Both the position numbers and the translations under genes were made by a program. The notes under the pieces are model-generated. The model ran no database searches and was not told where the DNA came from. It worked only from the letters and a program-made list of their open reading frames with translations. From positions 418,711 to 482,710 of the forward strand of contig NZ_BMRO01000003.1 of NCBI RefSeq assembly GCF_014648675.1: DNA of 64,000 nt. The letters are read 5' to 3'. Source of the stretch: Actinomadura livida (GTDB lineage: Bacteria > Actinomycetota > Actinomycetes > Streptosporangiales > Streptosporangiaceae). Each line of letters begins with the position of its first letter. The stretch's first letter is position 1. Positions 25,407 through 31,356 of the stretch are shown piece after piece.

Positions 25407-25967
25407 ATGAGCGCCCGCGACCAGATCCTCCAGGCCACCCTCCGCCTCATCGGCGAGCAGGGCATCGGCGCCGTGACCAACCGGGCCGTCGCACGCGCGG
25501 CCGGCGTGTCCCTCGGCTCGCTGACCTACCACTTCCCGAGCCAGGAGGACCTGCTCCGCGAGGCCCTGCAGAGGTTCGTGGACGAGGAGATCTCCCGCAT
25601 CACCGCCTACGTCACCGCCCTCGCCGACTCGGGGATGGCCCCCTTCGACGCGGCCGACGCGGTCGAGAAGGCCGTGGTCGACTTCGCGTACGGCCCCGAG
25701 CAGATAGCCAACCTCGAACTCCACCTGCACGCCGCCCGCGACCCGGCCCTCCGCGAGACCTCGGCCCGCTCCGTCGAGGCCTACGACCGCCTGGCCGCCG
25801 CCGTCCTCGCCGCCCTCGGCATCCCGGACGCCGAACGCCACGCCCCCACGATCGTCGCGATGCTCTACGGCCTCGCCGTCCGCCGCCTCGCCACCGGCGA
25901 CACCGCCGCCACCGGCACGGCCGACGCCTTCCGCCTGCTCCTCCTGGGCGCCCTCCCCCGGACCTGA
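25407..25967 (+). CDS. TetR-family regulator of the amidase
   Basis: A 186-residue TetR protein. The HTH is TNRAVARAAGVSLGSLTYHF (about 24-43), and the C-terminal domain matches the TetR_C_31/PA3133 type (ANLELHLHAARDP). ATG 25407 has a weak GGGAAGA Shine-Dalgarno. The divergent amidase and the palindrome at 25347 form a typical local regulator-target pair. A strong terminator follows, and the integrated element begins about 190 bp later. Confidence 0.88.
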   Translation: MSARDQILQATLRLIGEQGIGAVTNRAVARAAGVSLGSLTYHFPSQEDLLREALQRFVDEEISRITAYVTALADSGMAPFDAADAVEKAVVDFAYGPEQIANLELHLHAARDPALRETSARSVEAYDRLAAAVLAALGIPDAERHAPTIVAMLYGLAVRRLATGDTAATGTADAFRLLLLGALPRT

Positions 25968-25975
25968 AAAAGGCT

Positions 25976-26026
25976 TCTGGCCCGCACGGCCCCAGAGCGG
26001 GGTTACGGGGCCGTGCGGGCCAGAAA
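25976..26026 (+). terminator. Long hairpin terminator after TetR gene
   Basis: A perfect 19-bp stem (TTCTGGCCCGCACGGCCCC and its complement) with a 13-base loop, 8 bp after the stop and preceded by an A-run. Between here and attL (26161) are two GGAACCTCAG direct repeats (near 26039 and 26051) and a small GTGTC/GACAC dyad, but no gene. Confidence 0.85.
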
Positions 26027-26160
26027 CCTGTCTCAATCAGGAACCTCAGTCGGAACCTCAGCCGACGTTCGCTCTGCTCTCCGCCTGTGCACCTCCGCCG
26101 TGTCTTAGATCTGACACCCGCAACGCTATGGCCCCCCACCCCCCGGCAGAACGCCCTTAA

Positions 26161-26205
26161 GCCTCACTTAGGGAACCCCTGAGCAAGGCTTATTCAGGGC
26201 CCGTC
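26161..26205. repeat. attL, 45-bp direct repeat
   Basis: Begins GCCTCACTTAGGGAA and ends TCAGGGCCCGTC; identical over 45 bp to 39606-39650. It contains dyads (CTTAGGG...CCCTGAG and CCTGA...TCAGG). It does not look like the 3' end of a tRNA or tmRNA, so the target is an intergenic site or an unrecognised small RNA. Confidence 0.92.
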
Positions 26206-26314
26206 CGAAGCCGTCCGGGGACGTCGTGAAGAGAGCCACTCACCTGCGAACACAAGGGAAGGGGACCAGGGGAACCGTCCGGCACAGTCGATCAGAGTCG
26301 GATTAACCCGACCT

Positions 26315-26345
26315 GAGTTGGCTCCCGGCTCTGGCTCCCCTGGCT
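26315..26345. repeat. GGCTCCC repeats near the left end
   Basis: GAGTTGGCTCCCG followed by two more GGCTCC repeats. Nearly the same arrangement occurs at 39521-39545 near the right end. Possible arm-type sites for the integrase. Confidence 0.45.
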
Positions 26346-26367
26346 CCTCCCTCTCAGCAGGGAGGAG
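26344..26367 (+). promoter_or_regulatory. RBS-sequestering hairpin
   Basis: CTCCTCCCT and AGGGAGGAG form a perfect 9-bp stem with a 6-base loop. The right arm is the Shine-Dalgarno of the gene starting at 26376, so the fold would hide its ribosome binding site, or act as a terminator or attenuator. Confidence 0.6.
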
Positions 26368-26375
26368 GGGTCTCC

Positions 26376-26597
26376 ATGGCCCTCGAAATCACCGAAACAG
26401 CAATGACCGCGACCGTAAACGGCGAGGTCATCGCCACCGGCACACGCGTAGGGAACGCCTGGCACGTCACGACATGGCCGCGCCCACTCGACCGGAACTC
26501 CGCGATCACGGCCCTCTCACTCGCCGAACGCGTCATCACCCACGGCGAGGACGACCCATGCGTGAACGAGTGGCGCAAGGAGCTGGCCCGTGACTGA
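26376..26597 (+). CDS. Small element protein, unknown function
   Basis: A 73-residue soluble protein from ATG 26376, with a very strong GGGAGGAGGGG Shine-Dalgarno locked in a hairpin. The sequence suggests two short strands (TATVNGEVIATGTRV) and a helix. It is the first gene of the element and overlaps the DUF2637 gene by 8 bp, so the two are co-translated. The family is not recognised; small genes of this kind usually accompany DUF2637 in AICEs. Confidence 0.65.
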   Translation: MALEITETAMTATVNGEVIATGTRVGNAWHVTTWPRPLDRNSAITALSLAERVITHGEDDPCVNEWRKELARD

Positions 26598-27198
26598 CCG
26601 CCTCATCCGGATCACGACCGCGCTCGCCGTGGTGGCGGTAGCCGCCGTAGCAGCCGTCATCTCATACCGCCACGCCTACGAACTAGTCCACGCCCACGGC
26701 GAGACCGGCCCAACGGCGCGCCTCGTCCCCTTCACGGTGGACGGCCTCATCTGGGCCGCATCCATGGTGATCCTGGACGCAAGCCGCCGGCAGCAACCCG
26801 CACCACCCTTGGCCAAGTGGAGCCTCGCCGTGGGCATCGTGGCGACGGTAGGCGCCAACGTGGCGCACGGCGCCTCCCACGGCGTCATCGGCGCCCTCGT
26901 CAGTGCATGGCCCGCACTCGCCCTCGTCGGCGCTTTCGAGCTACTGATGACGCTCACTCGCAACACGTCACGCTCTGACCTCGTCCAGGACGAAGCGTCC
27001 ACCGAAGCGGCCCAACCCGCACCACCGCGCACCGAAGTGGAGCAGACACCGGAACAAGCCGTGCTGGACGAGTACCGAGCAAGCCTCAACGGCCCGGGAC
27101 GTCCGCTGTCTCAGCGCTACCTCGCCGAGAAGCACAGCATCGACCGGCGCAAGGTCAAGCAGATCATCACCAACGCGGAGCAATCCGCCCCAGCGTGA
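26590..27198 (+). CDS. DUF2637 membrane protein of conjugative element
   Basis: A 202-residue protein from GTG 26590. Four hydrophobic segments lie in the first 125 residues, with the DUF2637 phrases RLVPFTVDGLIWAASMVILD and GANVAHG. A charged C-terminal region ends in a helix-turn-helix-like segment (LSQRYLAEKHSIDRRKVKQII). DUF2637 proteins are typical of actinomycete plasmids and AICEs and are thought to help plasmid spread, in the manner of Spd proteins. Coupling to the upstream 73-residue gene by overlap supports an operon. Confidence 0.82.
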   Translation: MTDRLIRITTALAVVAVAAVAAVISYRHAYELVHAHGETGPTARLVPFTVDGLIWAASMVILDASRRQQPAPPLAKWSLAVGIVATVGANVAHGASHGVIGALVSAWPALALVGAFELLMTLTRNTSRSDLVQDEASTEAAQPAPPRTEVEQTPEQAVLDEYRASLNGPGRPLSQRYLAEKHSIDRRKVKQIITNAEQSAPA

Positions 27199-27202
27199 AG
27201 AC

Positions 27203-27244
27203 GAAGCCTCAGTCACGCCCCACTCTGGGCGCGGCTGGGGCTTC
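27203..27244 (+). terminator. Hairpin after DUF2637 gene
   Basis: GAAGCC...GGCTTC ends an 18-bp stem with three non-Watson-Crick positions (two of them G-U in RNA) around a short loop, 4 bp after the stop. The following 190 bp (to 27436) are AT-richer, hold a TTAATATATAT stretch and no gene, and probably contain the promoter of the next gene. Confidence 0.65.
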
Positions 27245-27436
27245 TGCGTGCCGCAAGCAACCCTCCGGGCGAGGGGTCATAATGACGCTCTGGAGTCAAG
27301 CTAGTTTGGGAACAAGCATGAGTGAGCGCTCCCCTGTGTCCACTCCTGGCCGAGTTCCTGACATTCCACAGAAGCTAATCCCACACTTCTAGTTAATATA
27401 TATCGACTACGGCCACCTCAGAGAGGATGGGAAATC

Positions 27437-28369
27437 GTGAATCCACGACGACCTCGCCGCCCCGTCCGACACCACAGCCACCCACCGTCACAGCGGAATA
27501 GATTACTCGCATGGGGCGGGGCGAGCCTTGCAGCCGCCGCTACAGCCGTTATTGTCACTGCCGCTACTGGCGGGTTTAGCGCAATAACCAAGAAGGTTAC
27601 CGAGCCATCACAACCCTTACAAGTCACCGCCACTACCGACCGGATTAGCCTATCCGTGGTATTTCCAGGCTTGTACACGATGCCCGAAGAGATGCAGATT
27701 GCCGTCAGTGGACCAAAAGTCGAGGACCTCAGGAAACAGTGGCTCACGGCCGGCGCATCGCACTTCGACGAGGCGGGTTTAAATATTGCCGTCAGACTAC
27801 TAAATCGCGGTCAGCGAAGGGTGCGAATCATCGGACTTGAGGTGGTGGAGCTAGTTCAAAAACCGCCACTGAACGGAACGCTGCTGCATCTACCCGGACA
27901 AGGTGGAGCCGATGTATTTCGAATCGCCTTCAACCTTGATGAGGCTAGGCCCATCCCCCGGGAGGTGGACGGAAAGGGCAACGTTCAAGGGCCATTCTTT
28001 CAACATCAAGAACTTGAATTGAACAAAGACGACAGGGATACGATCTGGGTGCCGGTAGCGGTGAGCCGGTATTCGGTGAAGTTCCGACTCAGGCTTAGCT
28101 ACTTTGTTGGCGATGACGCCAAGCCTCAGACCATGACACTCGATGATGCAGGCCGCCCGTTCGCACTAACTGCGGTTAACTGCCCTAGAGGCGTGCGAAC
28201 CTACCGACGGATCTACACGAGCCTGACACCTGACTGGGGCAACTTTCAAGGCCGACTGTCACAAGTGCCCAACCCGGCCGAATATTGGACGCCAGTACGA
28301 GATAATCTCGATCGCTGTCCACTGGACTTCGCTTCCAAGATCAAGCAGATAGCCCAGCTCACTGGATAG
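27437..28369 (+). CDS. Membrane-anchored cargo protein of unknown function
   Basis: A 310-residue protein from GTG 27437, with Shine-Dalgarno GAGAGGATGGGA. A basic N terminus is followed by one transmembrane segment (LLAWGGASLAAAATAVIVTAATGG region, about 23-47) and a strand-rich extracytoplasmic domain (LNIAVRLLNRGQRRVRIIGLEVVEL; FRLRLSYFVGDD) suggestive of an immunoglobulin-like fold. Codon use differs from the host: AT-ending codons, AGA, and TTA leucine codons that would need the bldA tRNA. Low GC marks it as recently acquired cargo. Family and function are not recognised. It is flanked by the DUF2637 operon and the convergent HTH-DUF5919 gene. Confidence 0.75.
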   Translation: MNPRRPRRPVRHHSHPPSQRNRLLAWGGASLAAAATAVIVTAATGGFSAITKKVTEPSQPLQVTATTDRISLSVVFPGLYTMPEEMQIAVSGPKVEDLRKQWLTAGASHFDEAGLNIAVRLLNRGQRRVRIIGLEVVELVQKPPLNGTLLHLPGQGGADVFRIAFNLDEARPIPREVDGKGNVQGPFFQHQELELNKDDRDTIWVPVAVSRYSVKFRLRLSYFVGDDAKPQTMTLDDAGRPFALTAVNCPRGVRTYRRIYTSLTPDWGNFQGRLSQVPNPAEYWTPVRDNLDRCPLDFASKIKQIAQLTG

Positions 28370-28444
28370 GGCATGATCTCAATCTAAGCCATTTGGAAGA
28401 CCTGCAAGAGTTATATACAAAGCCCCAATACCAAGCTTCCAAGA

Positions 28445-29194
28445 TTAGTCCATGGGCTGCAGCCTATCCATCGGAAATGCACCAGACCATGCGCGCTCAA
28501 AGCTTTCGATGTAGGTACTCGCCATGTCGCCATCCTCTCTCCTCCGCAAGTGCAGGACGGGGGCACGGGACGCAGCGATTCCGTAGGCGTGCGGGTTGAT
28601 CAGTAGATCGTCATCGGCGCGGTAGATGGAGTTGTAGAGGACGGTGTCATGTAGACGGATACCGACGCCGTCCACGTCCCGCAAGACTCGGTAGTGGACG
28701 AGGGCGTTGCGAATCTTTGCGGCCATGGATCCGCCTACGCCCTCGTCGCTGCCGCGCTGAGCGACGCAGGTCCCGTCCGGGTCGCCGAGGAGGATCCGCA
28801 CGGCGACGCCGTTACGCGCCCGTTCGGCGAGGGCGCGCATGATGCCGGTGTCCTCGGCGAGGAAGAGTCCCGCGTAGGCCAGGATGCCGATCTCGTCCCG
28901 CGCGCCCTTGAAGAGCTGTTGCCAGACCGGACGAGGGACGGCCCACCGGTGCGGATAGGTCGCCAGTATGTCGATCCCCGATGACTCTGCCTGGACGTTG
29001 GCCACCGCGAGTTGCGGCCACAAGTCCGCCTCGTCGCGCCCGACCAGTGACGCGACCCTCGTCCGGTTGCGCGGGTAGGGCACCCGTCCGGCGACCCATC
29101 GGTGAACGGTCTTGGGATCCACGCCCAACCGGGCCGCAACGCCGGCTTCAGTCAGACACGCATCGGCAAGGGCACGCCGCAACAAGTCGTTCAC
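28445..29194 (-). CDS. HTH-DUF5919 regulator, copy 1
   Basis: A 249-residue protein. Residues 1-50 are an HTH of XRE type (EAGVAARLGVDPKTVHRWVAG). Residues about 85-245 are a DUF5919-like domain with ARDEIGILAYAGLFLAED, VRILLGDPDG, MAAKIRNALVHYRVL and LHDTVLYNSIYRADDDLLIN. The second domain has the look of a phospholipase-D-type fold but keeps only one His of an HxK pair, so a ligand-sensing role is more likely than catalysis (inference). It is clearly paralogous to 34268-35011. It is divergent from the small gene at 29365; the shared promoter contains the tandem GGGACGTC repeats. Confidence 0.82.
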   Translation of the reverse strand: MNDLLRRALADACLTEAGVAARLGVDPKTVHRWVAGRVPYPRNRTRVASLVGRDEADLWPQLAVANVQAESSGIDILATYPHRWAVPRPVWQQLFKGARDEIGILAYAGLFLAEDTGIMRALAERARNGVAVRILLGDPDGTCVAQRGSDEGVGGSMAAKIRNALVHYRVLRDVDGVGIRLHDTVLYNSIYRADDDLLINPHAYGIAASRAPVLHLRRREDGDMASTYIESFERAWSGAFPMDRLQPMD

Positions 29195-29247
29195 CGGACC
29201 TCCCGCGGATTCAAGTGAGAACGACGCACAACCGACGCTAACAGAAG

Positions 29248-29267
29248 ACGTCCCTAGACGTCCCTAG
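29248..29267. promoter_or_regulatory. Tandem 10-bp operator, site A
   Basis: GACGTCCCTA is repeated twice without a gap (29248-29257, 29258-29267). Read on the minus strand this is TAGGGACGTC twice. The same element occurs at 35029 and 38323. It lies between divergent genes starting at 29194 and 29365. Confidence 0.7.
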
Positions 29268-29364
29268 ATGCCGATGGAGAGGTCCCAACCCGGACGGAAG
29301 GCTCAAGACACACGGCGAAGACACCACATCGCCCCAAGACCCGCACGCAAGCCAAGGAGTCACC

Positions 29365-29643
29365 ATGTCCACCGAATGGCCCAACCAGGCCGCCTCGAAC
29401 CCGTACGAGACCGACGCACGCGCGGCAGACGAGACGCTCGCCCAGTTGCGCCGGGACTTCACCGGTCACCGGATCTGGCGCGCCGTGCGTTGGGACGGAC
29501 GTCTCGGGGACTGGGTGGCGAGTTTGCACGACCCACAAGCCGGTGTGGACCTCACGGTGATCCGATCCGACCCCGCCGCGCTACGCGAGGCGCTCGTCAA
29601 CGAGGCGGAGCGCGCCCGGGTCGCGCGTGTGGAGACCTGGTGA
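29365..29643 (+). CDS. Small element protein, Trp-pattern family
   Basis: A 92-residue soluble protein from ATG 29365, behind AAGGAG. The pattern RRDFTGHRIWRAVRWDGRLGDWVA followed by DPAALREALVNE mirrors the small WWA proteins at 17328 and 62115, with RIW/DWVA in place of VWFG/WWA. Function unknown; typical accessory gene of actinomycete elements. The stop overlaps the ATG of the next gene (TGATG), so the pair is translationally coupled. Confidence 0.7.
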   Translation: MSTEWPNQAASNPYETDARAADETLAQLRRDFTGHRIWRAVRWDGRLGDWVASLHDPQAGVDLTVIRSDPAALREALVNEAERARVARVETW

Positions 29644-30086
29644 TGGCGCGGTACCGATTCCTGCAGCCGTCACCAGAGGAGGCCGCGAGGGAGAGCGCGG
29701 CCTCACAGGGTGGGGCGGAGGTGGCGCGGTCGGTGTGGCTTCCCCTATATGCACCGCCTGCGCTCCCTCTGCCCACCTACAGCGGCCCATGGCGCGCACG
29801 CTGGCACCTCACCCGTCTCTCCCTGGTGATGCGTCGAAAGGGTTGGAAGACCGAACTCCGCATCACCGGGCCACGCCGTCTCCTGCGCATTTACGCCAAA
29901 TGCACCCCGACCGTCGGCGAGAGTGTGTCCGTGGCATGGGGAAACGGCGCCTGGTGGTACCAGTCCAGCACCGGCCTGTGGCTCACGTCCTGCCGAGAGG
30001 TCGAACTAGCCGCTGACAAGCTGGCCATCCTGCTCACACCTTGGGTCGCAGCAGCATTCGACCTACTCAGGGACGAGCAACGTTGA
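29643..30086 (+). CDS. Element protein of unknown function
   Basis: A 147-residue protein from ATG 29643, overlapping the previous stop by one base. A hydrophilic N terminus leads to RARWHLTRLSLVMRRKGWKTELRITGPRRLLRIY and a Trp/Tyr-rich middle (WGNGAWWYQSSTGLWL), a strand-rich layout with a closing helix. No catalytic motif is evident. It lies in a four-gene run with the 92-residue protein, the GntR-type regulator and the HD gene. The family is not recognised. The frame is open much farther upstream, but that would overlap the preceding gene. Confidence 0.65.
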   Translation: MARYRFLQPSPEEAARESAASQGGAEVARSVWLPLYAPPALPLPTYSGPWRARWHLTRLSLVMRRKGWKTELRITGPRRLLRIYAKCTPTVGESVSVAWGNGAWWYQSSTGLWLTSCREVELAADKLAILLTPWVAAAFDLLRDEQR

Positions 30087-30087
30087 C

Positions 30088-30543
30088 ATGACCCGCCGCA
30101 CGGCATGGGGCACCTACACGCGCATTACCGCTGCGCTACGCCAACGCATCACCGATGGCACCTACGCCACCGGCTCCTGCCTACCGAGCGAGGCCGCCCT
30201 CTGCGCCGAGTTCGGCGTTGCCCGCACCACCGTGCGGCGGGCCCTGTCCACCTTGCAGGACGAGGCCCTTATCACCGTCCGCCCTGGAGTAGGACGCTGC
30301 GTCCAGGATGATGCCGCCCAACCACGCACTCGTTCCGAGCACATCGCCGCGAACCTGCGCCACCAGATCGAGACCGGACGCTTCCAACCGGGCGACCCAC
30401 TACCGAGTGAGGCCCAACTCTCCCGACGCTACGGCGTATCCCGCTCCACAGCCCGTACAGCTCTCAAGGCCCTCGAAGCCGCCGGCCTGGTCACCTGTGT
30501 CCACGGCAAAGGACGCTACGTCCGCCAAGACGTCCCCAGATGA
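30088..30543 (+). CDS. GntR-type regulator with two winged-helix domains
   Basis: A 151-residue protein from ATG 30088, one base after the previous stop. It consists of two GntR winged helices in tandem and nothing else: residues about 8-72 (LPSEAALCAEFGVARTTVRRAL) and 84-148 (LPSEAQLSRRYGVSRSTARTAL). There is no effector domain. A monomer could bind two adjacent half-sites, which suits the tandem 10-bp repeats found in three promoters of this element. KorSA of pSAM2 is also a GntR protein but has an effector domain, so this would be a distinct variant. Confidence 0.85.
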   Translation: MTRRTAWGTYTRITAALRQRITDGTYATGSCLPSEAALCAEFGVARTTVRRALSTLQDEALITVRPGVGRCVQDDAAQPRTRSEHIAANLRHQIETGRFQPGDPLPSEAQLSRRYGVSRSTARTALKALEAAGLVTCVHGKGRYVRQDVPR

Positions 30544-30592
30544 GCCACACACGCCCGTGGACGTCCACCCACGCCGCCGTAGCGTCGAACCC

Positions 30593-31156
30593 ATGAACAA
30601 GAACACCGCAGCATGGGCACGCGACCTCGTACGCAAGCACCTAGAGACCTCGCTCCCCCGCCGCTGGGCACACACCCAAGGCGTAGCCCGCCAAGCCCGG
30701 ACCCTCGCCCCCATCCTCGGCGACCATGCCGACCTACTAGAAGCCGCCGCATGGCTCCACGACATCGGCTACGCCCCCGAACTCGCAGAGACCGGCTTCC
30801 ATCCTCTAGACGGCGCCCGCTACCTCCGGGAAACTCACCAGGCTGACGAGCACCTTTGTCGCCTCGTAGCCCACCACTCGTGCGCCCTCATCGAGGCCAG
30901 CGAACGAGGCCTAGCCAAGGTGCTCGCTCTGGAGTTTCACGCTGCTCCACCACCCATGAGCGATTTCCTCATCTACTGCGACATGACGACGAGTCCTGAC
31001 GGCCACTGCATACAAGTAGGCAGCCGCCTGTCAGAGATTCGCGACCGTTACGGCTCCAATCACATAGTCACCAAGTTCGTCCGGACTGCTGAGCCTCATC
31101 TCACGGACGCAGTACACAGGATCCAGCAGATGCATCGCACGTTTAGTGCGACCTAG
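30593..31156 (+). CDS. HD-domain phosphohydrolase
   Basis: A 187-residue protein from ATG 30593. The metal-binding pattern is clear: His in RRWAHTQGVARQA, the HD pair in AAWLHDIGYAPEL, and later His residues in FHPLDGARY and VAHHSCAL. HD proteins hydrolyse phosphate esters such as nucleotides; the substrate is unknown. It follows the GntR-type gene after 49 bp, and a single GGGGACGTCTT (minus orientation) lies near 30527-30537. In conjugative elements HD hydrolases can be stress or defence functions, but nothing here proves that. Confidence 0.8.
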   Translation: MNKNTAAWARDLVRKHLETSLPRRWAHTQGVARQARTLAPILGDHADLLEAAAWLHDIGYAPELAETGFHPLDGARYLRETHQADEHLCRLVAHHSCALIEASERGLAKVLALEFHAAPPPMSDFLIYCDMTTSPDGHCIQVGSRLSEIRDRYGSNHIVTKFVRTAEPHLTDAVHRIQQMHRTFSAT

Positions 31157-31356
31157 GAAGAGCAGCCACATCATGAACCAGACAAACGCCCCTTCTACCT
31201 CAAAGGGGTACATGTCCACATCGCACCATGGCCACTCTGTGCCACATGATCTAAACTTCTCAGGTGGTCCTTGCAGCCGCACCTGTCAGCGGCGAGACTG
31301 AGCAGAGTTCGGCGCGGGTTCCGTCCGCGCCGGGAAGCGCAGCACGGAGGCCGGAC

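Noticed and set aside
26161-26205. attL/attR as the 3' end of a tRNA or tmRNA gene
   Set aside because: No T-loop GGTTCGA-like sequence, no CCA-proximal acceptor pairing and no cloverleaf could be drawn on either side.
27195-27392. 65-codon frame after the DUF2637 gene
   Set aside because: It runs through the hairpin terminator and has no RBS or recognisable protein features.
29268-29642. N-terminal extension of the 147-residue element protein
   Set aside because: The extension lies out of frame over the 92-residue gene; the TGATG overlap start at 29643 fits a coupled pair.
31264-31356. Upstream GTG as start of the nuclease-NTPase
   Set aside because: It has no Shine-Dalgarno, whereas GTG 31357 has GGAGG at ideal spacing and the added 31 residues are low-complexity.
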